Assembly (NCBI GenBank): GCA_030684935.1
Contig: JAUXXH010000001.1
Location: forward strand, 1-64,000
Direction of reading: 5' to 3'
Length of the DNA stretch: 64,000 nucleotides
Source of the DNA: Pseudolabrys sp.
GTDB taxonomy: Bacteria; Pseudomonadota; Alphaproteobacteria; Rhizobiales; Xanthobacteraceae
Positions 44,739-54,058 of this stretch are shown here, in pieces. Made by a program: the position numbers and the translations under genes. The notes under the pieces are model-generated. The model saw only the letters and a program-made list of their open reading frames with translations, ran no database searches and was not told the DNA's origin. Every line of letters begins with the position of its first letter. The first letter of the stretch is position 1.

Positions 44739-45950
44739 TCAGGCCCCGGCGGGCCGGCGCAGGTTGATCCACAGCAGCAGCGCCCCCGCCACGATCACGA
44801 ACGGGATGACGATGCTGTTGAGGGCGATCCAGCCGAACACCGCCAGCATCTGGCCGGACACGATGGACGCCACCGCCATGCTGCCGAAGATGAGGAAGTC
44901 GTTGAACGACTGCACCTTGTTGCGCTCTTCCGGCCGATGGCACTGGGTCACCATGGTGGTGGCGCCGATGAAGGACAGGTTCCAGCCGAGCCCCAGCAGC
45001 ACCAGCGCAGTCCAGAAATGCGCCACTGTGATGCCGGCGATGCCGACAACGGCCGACAGGGCGATCAGGCCGAGGCCGACCGCGGTGATGCGGGCCACGC
45101 CGAAGCGCACGATCAGACTGCCGGTGAAGAAGCTCGGCGCATACATCGCCAGTACATGCCACTGCATGCCCAAAGTTGCGTCGGTGACCGAATGGCCGCA
45201 GTCGACCATGGCCAATGGCGTCGAGGTCATCACCATGTTCATCATGGCGTAGCTGGCCACGCCGCATGCGACGGCGACCAGAAAGCGCGGCATCTGCAGA
45301 AATTCGCTGATCGGACGGGAGGTATCGATGCGCCTGGGGGCGACCCGCGGAATCTTGACGAAAATCAGCACCACGGCGGCCAGCACCGCGCAGGCCGACT
45401 GGCCGAGATAGCTGGCGGCGAACAGATAAGGCGGCATCAGGTCCTTGGTGAAGATCACCAGTTGCGGACCGATGACGGCGGCAAACACGCCGCCAGCCAG
45501 CACCCAGGACACCACCTTGGGCCGGTAGGCTTCGCTGGCGGTGTCGGCGGCGGCGAAACGATAGGACTGGTGCGCCGCGGCATAGAGGCCGCCACAGAAG
45601 GTGCCCAGCAACAGAACCCAGAACTGGCCGCTGGTGACGGCGTGAAACGAAATCAGCCCGGACATCATTCCGAAGACCGAGCCCACCTGCAGCGCGAAGC
45701 GGCGGCCGAAGCGGCGTGACAGCATGCCGACTGGCAGCGATCCCAGCCACATGCCGATGACCATCGCTGTGATCGGCAGCGTCGCCAGACCCTTGTCGGG
45801 CGCCAGCACGGCCCCGGCGATGCTGCCGGTCGAGACGATGACGGTGTTATTGCCGCCGGCCAGCGCCTGCGCGACCGCCAACACAATGGCGTTGCGACGC
45901 GCCAGCTTGTCGTCAAAGGCATGCGGAATGGGTTCGGCGATGGCCGACAT
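44739..45950 (-). CDS. Major facilitator superfamily transporter
   Basis: A 403-residue membrane protein with 12 predicted helices. The MFS loop 2-3 signature is GMLSRRFGRRFAL. The sequence GGLYAAAHQSYRFAAADTAS in helix 4-5 and MVTQCHRPEERNKVQSFND in loop 10-11 resemble the YfkF/'MFS_1 drug-type' group conserved in rhizobia. Substrate unknown. It is monocistronic by spacing (117 bases to the next upstream gene and 250 to hppA). Confidence 0.88.
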   Translation of the reverse strand: MSAIAEPIPHAFDDKLARRNAIVLAVAQALAGGNNTVIVSTGSIAGAVLAPDKGLATLPITAMVIGMWLGSLPVGMLSRRFGRRFALQVGSVFGMMSGLISFHAVTSGQFWVLLLGTFCGGLYAAAHQSYRFAAADTASEAYRPKVVSWVLAGGVFAAVIGPQLVIFTKDLMPPYLFAASYLGQSACAVLAAVVLIFVKIPRVAPRRIDTSRPISEFLQMPRFLVAVACGVASYAMMNMVMTSTPLAMVDCGHSVTDATLGMQWHVLAMYAPSFFTGSLIVRFGVARITAVGLGLIALSAVVGIAGITVAHFWTALVLLGLGWNLSFIGATTMVTQCHRPEERNKVQSFNDFLIFGSMAVASIVSGQMLAVFGWIALNSIVIPFVIVAGALLLWINLRRPAGA

Positions 45951-46067
45951 GGAGGCGCTTCCCGGAAAACGAATCCCTCTGTAGCGGCGTTCCTAGAACA
46001 TCGCTACCGCCCGCGGCGCAGGGCTGGGTTGAAATTCATCGCGCCGCGGTTGCGGTGCAACAAGTTC

Positions 46068-47300
46068 CTAGAATGCAATCTTGCCGGGGTGCAGCACCTT
46101 CGCCAGCCGGGCCTCGGCCGGCGTCAGCGCGCCGATCTGACCGAGCGACGCGCGCAATTCGTCGATATAGAGCTTGATGAGCTGGTCTGGCCCGGCATCG
46201 CCCAGCGCGGCCACCGCCCAGAGGAACGACTTGCCGGCAAAGGCAACATCGGCGCCGAGCGCAAGCGACCGCATGACGTCCTGGCCGCTGCGGATGCCGC
46301 TGTCGAGGATCACGGTGGCCCTGCCCCCGACCGCCGAGACGATGCCCGGCAGGCAATCGATCGACGGCGGCAACGCCTCGATCTGGCGGCCGCCATGGTT
46401 GGAGACCCAGATACCTTCGATACCCAGCGCGATTGCCTTCTCGGCGTCTTCCGGGTGCATGATCCCCTTCAGCGCCATCGGCCCCTTCCAGCGGTCGCGG
46501 TAGCGCGCGACTTCTTCCCAGGAGAATGCGCCGCCCATCTTGCTGCGCGCGAACTTGATCACCTCGTTGGTGCTGGCATTCTCGCCGACATAGGTGCGGA
46601 TGGTGGCGAAACGCGGATAGCCGTTGCGCAGCAGCGCCAGCAGCCACTTCGGCCGGATCAGCATTTCATAGATCATGCGCGGGGTCGGGCGGAATTCGCC
46701 GGCGAGCCCGGCATAGGTTTCGCGCGACCGCGTGGTGCGCACCGGCACGTCCAGCGTCAGCGCCAGCACCTTGACGTTGGCGCGCGTCGCCCGCTCGATC
46801 AGATCGAAGCCGATTTTGTGGTCGTCCGGCGCAAAGCGGTAGAGCTGCAGCCAGAACACGTCGGGCGCGACCTTGGCGACGTCCTCGATGGTGGCGCCGC
46901 CGGCGACGCCGAGCGTATAGGGCACGCGCGCCGCCTGCGCCGCCTTGGCCATCAGGAGGTCGGCGCCGGGCCAGACGATCGACGGGCCGCCCATCGGCGC
47001 GATGCCGATCGGCGCCGAATAGCGGGTGCCGAACAGTTCGACCTCGGTCGGCGGCAGCGATGGCATCACGCCGTAGCGCGGCACCACCTTGATGGCGTCG
47101 AAGGCGGCCCAGTTGTGGTCGATGCCGACATCGTTGCCGGCGCCGGTGTCGCCATATTCATAGGCGAAGCGCGGCACGTTGCCGGGGGCGGCCTTGCGCA
47201 TCCAGGCGGTGGTGGGATAGCGCCGGTGGTTCTTCTGGTTTTCCAGGCTCTGCCCGACCGGCGACAAGGGCGCGACCGGTTTTGCTGTCATATCGTGCAT
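46068..47300 (-). CDS. FMN-dependent alpha-hydroxy-acid dehydrogenase/oxidase (LldD-like)
   Basis: A 410-residue flavoenzyme that oxidises an L-2-hydroxy acid such as lactate or mandelate. Visible family features: RYGVMPSLPPTEVELFGTRY, then APIGIAPMGGPSIVWPGADL, the active-site NHGGRQIEALPPSIDCLPGI (His and Arg) and ILDSGIRSGQDVMRSLALGA. The insertion between strands suits a membrane-associated LldD-like enzyme. I start at ATG 47300, preceded by GGGGGAG; a nearby ATG at 47291 is possible, while the TTG at 47321 overlaps that ribosome-binding site. Confidence 0.88.
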   Translation of the reverse strand: MHDMTAKPVAPLSPVGQSLENQKNHRRYPTTAWMRKAAPGNVPRFAYEYGDTGAGNDVGIDHNWAAFDAIKVVPRYGVMPSLPPTEVELFGTRYSAPIGIAPMGGPSIVWPGADLLMAKAAQAARVPYTLGVAGGATIEDVAKVAPDVFWLQLYRFAPDDHKIGFDLIERATRANVKVLALTLDVPVRTTRSRETYAGLAGEFRPTPRMIYEMLIRPKWLLALLRNGYPRFATIRTYVGENASTNEVIKFARSKMGGAFSWEEVARYRDRWKGPMALKGIMHPEDAEKAIALGIEGIWVSNHGGRQIEALPPSIDCLPGIVSAVGGRATVILDSGIRSGQDVMRSLALGADVAFAGKSFLWAVAALGDAGPDQLIKLYIDELRASLGQIGALTPAEARLAKVLHPGKIAF

Positions 47301-47341
47301 GGCGCGTTTCGGCTCCCCCAACGTTGGTTTTCTGAACCGTA

Positions 47342-48331
47342 TCAGAAATGGCTGAAAGCGGCGCGCCGGAACATCAACGGCTGGCCCCGGTCGAGGAACC
47401 GGGCGCCCTCGCCCGGCTCGATCCCGCCGATGTCGGTGACCGCGACGCCGGCGCTTTGCGCGGCGGCGCGGAAGCCGCCGGCTTTGGCCGCCGGCACGGT
47501 GCAGAGAATTTCGAAGTCGTCACCGCCTGTCAGCGCGGTGTCCCGCATCGCCGGGTCCGCCGCGATGGCCGCCTGGGCCGCATCCGACAGCGGCACGCTG
47601 GCCACGTCGATCGTGGCCGCCACCTGGGAGACACGGGCGAGCTTGGCGAGGTCGCCGGCCAGACCGTCGGACACGTCCATGGCCGCCGAAGCATGCGTGC
47701 GCACCGCCTCGGCCAGCGCGTTGCGCGGCTGCGGCAGCAGATAGCGCGACACCAGATGCTGGCGCTGCGCGACATCGAGTGGCCAGTCGGCGCCCCGGCG
47801 CAAGGCCAGCCCGAGCGCGGCATCGCCGATGCTGCCGCTGACAAAGACGCGGTCGCCGGGTCTCGCGCCGGCGCGCCGCACCATGGCGCCCTGCGGCACG
47901 CTGCCGACCATGGCGACGGAAACGACGATGGGCCCGGTGGTGCGCACGGTGTCGCCACCGAACAGCGGGCAATTGTACAGCACCGCGTCGCCGCGCAATC
48001 CGGCGGCAAAGTCGGCGAGCCAGGCATCGCCTGTGTCCGCCGGCAGTGCCAGCGACAGCAGGAAGCCGAGCGGCGGCGCGCCCTTGGCGGCGAGATCCGA
48101 CAGATTCACCCGCAGCGCTTTCGACGCCACGGTGTGGGCGGCATCCTCGGGGAAAAAATGAATGCCGCCGACCACGGCATCGGTCTTGAGCACCAGATCG
48201 CAGCCCGGCGGCGGCGTGAGAAACGCGGCGTCGTCGGACAGGCCAAGCGCGCCAGGATGGGTGGCAATCGGCCCGAAGTACCGCGCGATCAGGCGATCTT
48301 CGCCGGACATTTTATCGCTCTCGGAACCCAT
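47342..48331 (-). CDS. thiL: Thiamine-monophosphate kinase
   Basis: A 329-residue ATP-dependent kinase that phosphorylates thiamine monophosphate to the active cofactor. It shows GEDRLIARYFGPIATHPGAL, the Mg-binding LSDDAAFL and VLKTDAVVGGIHF, NLSDLAAKGAPPLGFLLSL, AAMDVSDGLAGDLAKLA and TGGDDFEIL. The ATG at 48331 has GGAGG/GAAGG upstream; the first 60 residues of the longer frame are shadow inside nusB. It follows nusB by 22 bases, as in many alphaproteobacteria. Confidence 0.95.
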   Translation of the reverse strand: MGSESDKMSGEDRLIARYFGPIATHPGALGLSDDAAFLTPPPGCDLVLKTDAVVGGIHFFPEDAAHTVASKALRVNLSDLAAKGAPPLGFLLSLALPADTGDAWLADFAAGLRGDAVLYNCPLFGGDTVRTTGPIVVSVAMVGSVPQGAMVRRAGARPGDRVFVSGSIGDAALGLALRRGADWPLDVAQRQHLVSRYLLPQPRNALAEAVRTHASAAMDVSDGLAGDLAKLARVSQVAATIDVASVPLSDAAQAAIAADPAMRDTALTGGDDFEILCTVPAAKAGGFRAAAQSAGVAVTDIGGIEPGEGARFLDRGQPLMFRRAAFSHF

Positions 48332-48353
48332 CGCCTTCGCCTCCGCGAAGAAA

Positions 48354-48845
48354 CTACGCCGTAAACTCGGCGCCGCGCATCTGCCGCGCCAACTGGTCGA
48401 GCACGGCATTGACCATGCCGGTCTCGTCGCGCTCGACGAAGGCGGCGGCGACGTCGGCATATTCCGACACCACGACGCGGGCCGGCACGTCGCGGCGGTG
48501 ATCCAGCTCATAGGCGCCGGCGCGTAACGCCGCGCGCAGCACGGCCTCGATGCGCTTCAGCGGCCAGCTCTTCTGCAACGCCTCGTCGATCAGCGGATCG
48601 AGCCGGCGCTGCTCACGCACCACGCCCGACACGACATCGCGAAAGAACGCCGCCTCGGCCGGCAGATATTGCGCGCCTTCGACCTCCTGCCCCAGCCAGT
48701 GACTTTCAAACTGGGCGAGGATTTCGTTGAGACCGGCGCCGGACAGTTCCATCTGGTACAGCGCCTGCACGGCCGCGAGACGCGCGGCGCCGCGCTTGTT
48801 GGCCTTGCGCGCCTCTTTCTCGTCGCGTGGCGCGTCGCGGGCCAT
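48354..48845 (-). CDS. nusB: Transcription antitermination factor NusB
   Basis: A 163-residue all-helical RNA-binding protein that acts with NusE in rRNA antitermination. Recognised by RGAARLAAVQALYQMELSG, the AFFRDVVSGV segment, SWPLKRIEAVLRAALRAGAY and VPARVVVSEYADVA, with FVERDETGMVNAVLDQLAR near the end. Its ATG overlaps the ribH stop by one base. The ribH-nusB-thiL order is common. Confidence 0.96.
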   Translation of the reverse strand: MARDAPRDEKEARKANKRGAARLAAVQALYQMELSGAGLNEILAQFESHWLGQEVEGAQYLPAEAAFFRDVVSGVVREQRRLDPLIDEALQKSWPLKRIEAVLRAALRAGAYELDHRRDVPARVVVSEYADVAAAFVERDETGMVNAVLDQLARQMRGAEFTA

Positions 48846-49339
48846 TACTTCCCTGCCAGCTGGCGCTTGAGCGCCACCATCGCCAGCGCCGCACGCGCCG
48901 CGCCGGCGCCCTTGTTGCGATCGTCGTTGCCGGCGCGCGCCACGGCCTGCGCCTGCGTGTCGACGGTGAGGATGCCGTTGCCGATGGCGATCTGCTGATT
49001 GATCGTGAGATCCATCAGGCCGCGCGCCGACTCGTTCGACACGATCTCGAAATGATAGGTCTCGCCCTGGATCACGCAGCCGAGCGCGACCACGCCGTCA
49101 TAGGGCGCCTTCTTGCGGGCCGCCGCATCGACCGCCATGGCGATGGCGCCGGGAATCTCCAGCGCGCCGGGAACGGTCAGGCGATCATAGGTGGCGCCCG
49201 CCTCATCCAGCACGGCGGTAGCGCCCTGCAACAACGCGTCGGCGAAATTCTCGTAGAAGCGCGCCTCCACGATCAGGATGCGCAACGCATCCCGCTTCTT
49301 CGCAACGCTCGTTGATTTGACGCTAGCTTTCTTGGCCAT
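48845..49339 (-). CDS. ribH: 6,7-dimethyl-8-ribityllumazine synthase
   Basis: A 164-residue enzyme making the lumazine precursor of riboflavin from 3,4-dihydroxybutanone phosphate and the ribityl-pyrimidine. Features: [20 protein letters not shown], the loop [34 protein letters not shown] (catalytic His) and [13 protein letters not shown] Lys/Ser-rich N-terminal extension precedes the fold. The start is ATG 49339, not the longer open frame. Confidence 0.96.
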   Translation of the reverse strand: MAKKASVKSTSVAKKRDALRILIVEARFYENFADALLQGATAVLDEAGATYDRLTVPGALEIPGAIAMAVDAAARKKAPYDGVVALGCVIQGETYHFEIVSNESARGLMDLTINQQIAIGNGILTVDTQAQAVARAGNDDRNKGAGAARAALAMVALKRQLAGK

Positions 49340-49398
49340 GATCCCGGTTTTCCTGATTGAGCCGCGTGGTAGCAAGCGACTGAGGCCGGAACAAGTGC

Positions 49399-50004
49399 CT
49401 ATCTGGATTCAATCAGGCGCGCCGCATAGCGGGCCATGGTGTCGATCTCGAGATGGACCTCGTCACCTGCGCGCAGGGCCCCAAACGTGGTCACCTGCAG
49501 GGTGTGCGGAATGATCAGTACCGAGAAAGTATCGCCGTCCACGTCATTAACCGTCAGCGACACGCCGTCGAGGGCGACCGAGCCTTTTGGCGCGATAAAG
49601 CGGGCAAGCGCGTGCGGCGCGCGGAACGTCAGCCGCGCCATGTCGGTCATGTCCTCGCGCGACGTCAGCGTCGCGAGGCCGTCGACATGACCGGCGACCA
49701 GATGGCCGCCGAGTTCGTCACCCAGCCGTAACGGACGCTCCAGATTGATGCGCGTGCCGTGCTGCCATTTGCCGACGCCGGTGACGGCCAATGTCTCGGC
49801 CGCCGCATCGACCGCGAACCAGACGCGGTTGTCTTCCTCGCCGGTATCGACGACCGTCAGGCAGACGCCGGCGCAGGCGACCGAAGCACCCTCGATCAGC
49901 TCGGCGCGCGGGTAGCGCGTGTAAATGGTGATGCGCGACAGGTTGTTGGCGCGCGGCTTGACCGAACGCACCTCGCCGACGTCGGTGACAATACCGGTGA
50001 ACAT
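49399..50004 (-). CDS. ribE: Riboflavin synthase subunit alpha
   Basis: A 201-residue enzyme that dismutates two lumazine molecules to riboflavin. It begins [12 protein letters not shown] and shows the tandem lumazine-binding repeats: [15 protein letters not shown] in the first and [17 protein letters not shown] in the second, with [14 protein letters not shown] between them. GGAG ten bases before ATG 50004 sets the start. It lies in a rib run, separated from ribD by a 133-base gap that holds palindromic repeats. Confidence 0.96.
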   Translation of the reverse strand: MFTGIVTDVGEVRSVKPRANNLSRITIYTRYPRAELIEGASVACAGVCLTVVDTGEEDNRVWFAVDAAAETLAVTGVGKWQHGTRINLERPLRLGDELGGHLVAGHVDGLATLTSREDMTDMARLTFRAPHALARFIAPKGSVALDGVSLTVNDVDGDTFSVLIIPHTLQVTTFGALRAGDEVHLEIDTMARYAARLIESR

Positions 50005-50043
50005 CAGAAGCAAACTCCGGCGCGCTGCCATCCACTCCGTTCA

Positions 50044-50116
50044 TTCCCGCGCAAGCGGGAATCCAGAGCGGCAACCGCTGAATTAACTGTCCCTGGGTCC
50101 CCGCTTTCGCGGGGAC
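50044..50116. repeat. Pair of REP-like palindromes between ribE and ribD
   Basis: The first unit, ATTCCCGCGCAAGCGGGAAT (50044-50063), is a perfect 8-bp hairpin with loop GCAA, followed by CCAG. The second (50098-50116) is CCCGC-TTTC-GCGGG with one bulged base, extended by GTC/GAC. The motif 'ATTCCCGC...GCGGGAATCCAG' is a common interspersed palindrome in alphaproteobacterial genomes. It sits inside the presumed rib transcript and could act on mRNA stability. Confidence 0.75.
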
Positions 50117-50137
50117 GAACGGATGGTTGAACTGACA

Positions 50138-51241
50138 TCATTGGGAGCGCTCGTAGGTGTCGATGGTGTCGCCGCCGACGTTTTCGCTGCCGCGCTTTGT
50201 CATCATCCAGGTCAGCGCCGACAGCGGCATGCCCTCCAGCGCGTCTATACCGCCAGGGCCGATCGTCTTGTCGGCATGCAGCAGCACGGCCGCATCGACC
50301 AAATTCAACTCGACGAAGCCGGCGGCGACGGTCGGGCCGCCCTCCACCAGCAACCGGGTGATGCCCTCGCCGGCCAGCACGCGCAGCATCTCATGAAGAT
50401 CGAGCCGGCCCTGCGTGTCGTCGACGCGGAACACCTTGCAGCCTTTCTCCATCAGGAACTCTTCGGCGAGGCCGGAGGCGCTGCGCGATGTGAACACCCA
50501 GGTCGGCGTATCGCGCACGGTCGACACCACCGTCGACGCCATCGGCAGCCGCAACTTGGCATCGAGCACGACGCGCACCGGCGAGCGTTCGAACAGGCCG
50601 GGCAGCCGGCAGGTCAGTTGCGGATTGTCGGACAACACCGTGCCGATACCAACCAGAATGGCGTCGCTCTGCGCCCGCATCTGGAACACACGGTCGCGCG
50701 CCGCCACGCCGCTGAGCGCCACCGGCTTGCGGCCGGCCTCCCCTACCTTGCCGTCCTTCGACAGCGCCAGCTTGAGTGTCACCGAAGGCCGGCCGTGACG
50801 GATGCGGCTGATGTGCCCGGCGTGGGCGCGCGCAGCCTCGTCCGCGCCGAGACCGACCTCAACGGTAATGCCCTTGTCGCGCAGCCGCGCATGGCCCTGC
50901 CCGGCGACGTCCGGGTTGGGATCCTCCAGCGACGACACCACGCGGGCGATACCGGCCTTGATGATGGCGTCGGCGCAGGGTGGCGATTTGCCGTGATGCG
51001 AACACGGCTCCAGCGTGGCGTAGAGCGTTGCGCCCTGCGCCGCCTTTTTGGCGCGGCGCAGCGCCTCGATCTCGGCATGCGGACGGCCGCCGGCCTGCGT
51101 CCAGCCGCGGCCAACGATGACGCCGTTCTTGACGATGACGCAGCCGACCGCCGGATTGGGCCAGGCATTGCCGAGCCCGCGGCGGCCGAGCGAAAGCGCG
51201 AGCCGCATGAAGCGCACGTCGTCGGCGGCGAGTGCGTTCAT
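50138..51241 (-). CDS. ribD: Bifunctional diaminohydroxyphosphoribosylaminopyrimidine deaminase / 5-amino-6-(5-phosphoribosylamino)uracil reductase
   Basis: A 367-residue two-domain enzyme for the second and third steps of riboflavin synthesis. The N-terminal deaminase carries the zinc site HAE (H55, E57) and [11 protein letters not shown] (C80, C89). The C-terminal reductase shows [37 protein letters not shown] and [16 protein letters not shown]. Its start overlaps the nrdR stop by four bases, so nrdR and ribD are coupled. Confidence 0.97.
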   Translation of the reverse strand: MNALAADDVRFMRLALSLGRRGLGNAWPNPAVGCVIVKNGVIVGRGWTQAGGRPHAEIEALRRAKKAAQGATLYATLEPCSHHGKSPPCADAIIKAGIARVVSSLEDPNPDVAGQGHARLRDKGITVEVGLGADEAARAHAGHISRIRHGRPSVTLKLALSKDGKVGEAGRKPVALSGVAARDRVFQMRAQSDAILVGIGTVLSDNPQLTCRLPGLFERSPVRVVLDAKLRLPMASTVVSTVRDTPTWVFTSRSASGLAEEFLMEKGCKVFRVDDTQGRLDLHEMLRVLAGEGITRLLVEGGPTVAAGFVELNLVDAAVLLHADKTIGPGGIDALEGMPLSALTWMMTKRGSENVGGDTIDTYERSQ

Positions 51242-51723
51242 TTGCGCGCGGGCGCCGCGGGAGTTTCAATATCCTCGGCCGACAATTCGTCGAGCGCGGC
51301 GCGGAAATCCTTGACCTCGCCGAAATTGCGATAGACCGAGGCAAAGCGCACATAGGCGACGTCGTCGATCTCGCGGAGGTGCGCCATCACGATTTCACCA
51401 ATCGCCTCGGACGAGACTTCGCTTTCGCCGCCGCTTTCCAGTTCACGCACGATCTTGGACACCATCTGCTCGATGCGTTCCGGCTCGACCGCGCGCTTGC
51501 GCAGCGCGATCTGCACCGAGCGCATCAATTTGTCACGATCAAAAGGCACGCGCCGGCCGTTGCGCTTGATAACGGTCAGTTCGCGCAACTGCACGCGCTC
51601 GAACGTGGTGAAGCGGAAATTGCAGGCCAGGCACACGCGGCGGCGGCGGATCACCGCCGAGTCCTCGGTCGGGCGCGAATCCTTCACCTGGGTATCGAGA
51701 CTGGCGCAACTCGGACAACGCAT
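51238..51723 (-). CDS. nrdR: Transcriptional repressor NrdR
   Basis: A 161-residue repressor of ribonucleotide reductase genes. It has an N-terminal zinc ribbon ([13 protein letters not shown] and [13 protein letters not shown]; Cys 3, 6, 31, 34) and an ATP-cone domain ([20 protein letters not shown]) that senses ATP/dATP. It lies between glyA and ribD, the conserved alphaproteobacterial order. It starts 18 bases after the glyA stop. Confidence 0.97.
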   Translation of the reverse strand: MRCPSCASLDTQVKDSRPTEDSAVIRRRRVCLACNFRFTTFERVQLRELTVIKRNGRRVPFDRDKLMRSVQIALRKRAVEPERIEQMVSKIVRELESGGESEVSSEAIGEIVMAHLREIDDVAYVRFASVYRNFGEVKDFRAALDELSAEDIETPAAPARK

Positions 51724-51741
51724 GACGCCCCCTCTGACCGC

Positions 51742-53052
51742 CTAATCCTGATAAATCGGAAACCGCGACAACAAATTTGTGACCTTCTCGCGCACGGCGG
51801 TCTCGATCAGCGAATCCTCGTCGACGCCCTTCTGCGATAACACATCCAGCACCTCGACAATCATATCGCCGACTTGGCGGAATTCGGCCGTGCCGAAACC
51901 GCGCGTGGTGCAGGCCGGCGAGCCGAGGCGGATGCCCGAGGTGATGGTCGGCTTTTCCGGGTCGAACGGGATGCCGTTCTTGTTGCAGGTGATGTGGGCA
52001 CGGCCCAGCGCCAGCTCCGCCACCTTGCCGGTCAGGCGCTTGGGACGCAGATCGACCAGCAACAGATGGGTGTCGGTGCCGCCGGAGACAATATCGAGGC
52101 CGTGGCCCTTCAGCGTCTCCGCCAGCACCTTGGCATTGTCGACCACGTTTCTGGCGTAGACCTTGAAACCGGGCTGCAACGCCTCGCCGAAGGCCACGGC
52201 CTTGGCGGCAATGACATGCATCAGCGGGCCACCCTGCATGCCGGGGAAAACGGCGGAGTTGATCTTCTTGGCCAGCGCCTCGTCGTCGGACAGGATCACG
52301 CCGCCGCGCGGGCCGCGCAGCGTCTTGTGCGTCGTGGTGGTCACGACATGGGCGTGCGGGAACGGCGACGGATGCACGCCGCCCGCCACCAGTCCGGCGA
52401 AATGCGCCATGTCGACCATCAGCAGCGCGCCGACCTCGTCGCAGATTTCGCGGAAGCGCTTGAAGTCGATGATGCGCGGATAGGCCGAGCCGCCGGCGAT
52501 AATCACCTTGGGCTTGTGTTCCTTCGCCAGCTTCTCGACCTCGTCCATGTCGATGCGCTGGTCCTCGCGCCGCACATTGTACGGCACCGGCTTGAACCAC
52601 TTGCCCGACAGGTTGATCGCCATACCGTGGCTGAGATGGCCGCCGGCAGCGAGATTGAGCCCCATGAAGGTGTCGCCCGGCTGCATCAGCGCGAAGAACA
52701 CGGCGGCATTGGCCGAGGCGCCGGAGTGCGGCTGCACGTTGGCGAACTTGCAGCCGAACAGCCTGGTGACCCGCTCGATCGCCAGATTCTCGGCGATATC
52801 GACGTATTGGCAGCCGCCGTAATAGCGCTTGCCCGGCAGACCTTCGGCATATTTATTGGTCAGCACCGAGCCCTGCGCTTCCAGCACGGCGCGCGAGACG
52901 ATGTTCTCCGAGGCGATCAGCTCGATCTCGTAGCGCTGGCGGCCGAGCTCCTGCTTCAGCACGTCGGCGATGGCGGGATCGACCTCGCGCAGGGACGCGG
53001 CAAACATCGGCGCCGCGGCGCTGGCGGATTTCGGGCTGGACGTCGCCGACAT
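51742..53052 (-). CDS. glyA: Serine hydroxymethyltransferase
   Basis: A 436-residue PLP enzyme that interconverts serine and glycine with tetrahydrofolate, feeding one-carbon metabolism. K243 in [15 protein letters not shown] is the PLP lysine; [18 protein letters not shown]-like [11 protein letters not shown] and [14 protein letters not shown] are standard. AGGAG before ATG 53052 sets the start; a longer frame to 53145 is unlikely. It probably heads the glyA-nrdR-ribD transcript. No glycine riboswitch is recognisable upstream. Confidence 0.97.
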   Translation of the reverse strand: MSATSSPKSASAAAPMFAASLREVDPAIADVLKQELGRQRYEIELIASENIVSRAVLEAQGSVLTNKYAEGLPGKRYYGGCQYVDIAENLAIERVTRLFGCKFANVQPHSGASANAAVFFALMQPGDTFMGLNLAAGGHLSHGMAINLSGKWFKPVPYNVRREDQRIDMDEVEKLAKEHKPKVIIAGGSAYPRIIDFKRFREICDEVGALLMVDMAHFAGLVAGGVHPSPFPHAHVVTTTTHKTLRGPRGGVILSDDEALAKKINSAVFPGMQGGPLMHVIAAKAVAFGEALQPGFKVYARNVVDNAKVLAETLKGHGLDIVSGGTDTHLLLVDLRPKRLTGKVAELALGRAHITCNKNGIPFDPEKPTITSGIRLGSPACTTRGFGTAEFRQVGDMIVEVLDVLSQKGVDEDSLIETAVREKVTNLLSRFPIYQD

Positions 53053-53271
53053 CACATTCTCCTGGCGCCGCGAGGGGGTCGGCGCCGCATTACGAGGAAT
53101 TCCGGGGTTCGGACCGGAAATAGCATATCGGGCGGTAACCGCCAAGCATTGGGATTGCCGCGGGTGCCGGGCGCAATATGTAGGGATTGTGACTGACGTG
53201 CGAGCCAGCGGCCCCGACTTTCGCCCTGCAACAGTCGCAGCAGCTCTCGACCGATGAAGCGATCGTCAAAA

Positions 53272-53307
53272 AGAAAAAGCCCCGGCCGTGGAGGTGCGGC
53301 CGGGGCT
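53272..53307 (-). terminator. Rho-independent terminator of ldtR
   Basis: AGCCCCGGCC pairs with GGCCGGGGCT around a short loop; on the minus strand the stem is followed by TTTTTCTTTTT. It lies 25 bases past the ldtR stop and points away from ldtR. Confidence 0.9.
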
Positions 53308-53331
53308 CGTCGCGCGCGATGGTGTGAATGC

Positions 53332-53844
53332 TTACAGCCGATACAGGATCTGGTCGGTCCAGAACCGCTCGAGCCGGTGCAGCGACTTGTTCAGCGTGGC
53401 GAACTCGTCGGCATTGATGCCGCCGACCTGCTCCACGGTGCGCACGTGCTTCTGGTACAGCGACTCGACGGTGTCGCGCACTTCGCGGCCCTTGTCGGTG
53501 AGCTTGATGCGGACCGAACGGCGATCGACCCGGCTGCGCTGGTGATCGAGGAAGTTCATCTCCACCAGCTTCTTGAGATTGTAGGAGACGTTGGAGCCGA
53601 GATAGTAACCGCGCGTACGCAGTTCACCGGCGGTCAATTCCTTGTCGCCGATGTTGTAGAGCAGCAGCGCCTGTACCGAGTTGATATCGGAACGGCCGCG
53701 GCGGTCGAATTCATCCTTGATGACGTCGAGCAGCCGGCGATGCAGCCGCTCCACCAGAGTGAGCGCCTCCAGATAGAGCGGACGGATATGGTCGTCGCGC
53801 ACGCCTGCTTCAGCGGACTCGACCGTCTTAGCTACGGCTTTCAT
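53332..53844 (-). CDS. ldtR: MarR-family transcriptional regulator, LdtR type
   Basis: A 170-residue winged-helix regulator. The sequence LVERLHRRLLDVIKDEFDRR, the segment INSVQALLLYNIGDKELTAG and GYYLGSNVSYNLKKLVEM (recognition helix) followed by RSRVDRRSVRIKLTDKG (wing) match the LdtR group of Rhizobiales, which in Liberibacter controls an L,D-transpeptidase and osmotic tolerance. ATG 53844 has AAGGGG eight bases upstream; a TTG six bases earlier is less likely. It is monocistronic with its own terminator. The A/T-rich region 53920-53990 probably holds its promoter. Confidence 0.9.
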   Translation of the reverse strand: MKAVAKTVESAEAGVRDDHIRPLYLEALTLVERLHRRLLDVIKDEFDRRGRSDINSVQALLLYNIGDKELTAGELRTRGYYLGSNVSYNLKKLVEMNFLDHQRSRVDRRSVRIKLTDKGREVRDTVESLYQKHVRTVEQVGGINADEFATLNKSLHRLERFWTDQILYRL

Positions 53845-54058
53845 GTTCAACGCCCCTTGCGTATTATTGTCTTTAAGTCACTTCCGGTAACGAGGCCCTG
53901 TTTTCCCCAGTCCGGATTGCCATGACCCTATGAGGGGCAGTCTAAAATCGGCTTAAATAACACCATAAAGATTAGGTTTATTTGCAACGGTGAATCCTTC
54001 GTTGCATTTCCAATTGCGGCGAACCGCGCAATGTTTCGTTCACTGTGATGCCGGCGTT

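Noticed and set aside
44739-47744. Long plus-strand frames (for example 45921-47744) opposite the MFS and alpha-hydroxy-acid genes
   Set aside because: They run across two unrelated genes and their intergenic gap with no family signal, so they are shadows.
49340-50137. An FMN riboswitch controlling the rib genes
   Set aside because: The ribE and ribD upstream regions are short and hold only REP-like hairpins or coding sequence; no AGGGT/GATTC-type RFN elements were seen.
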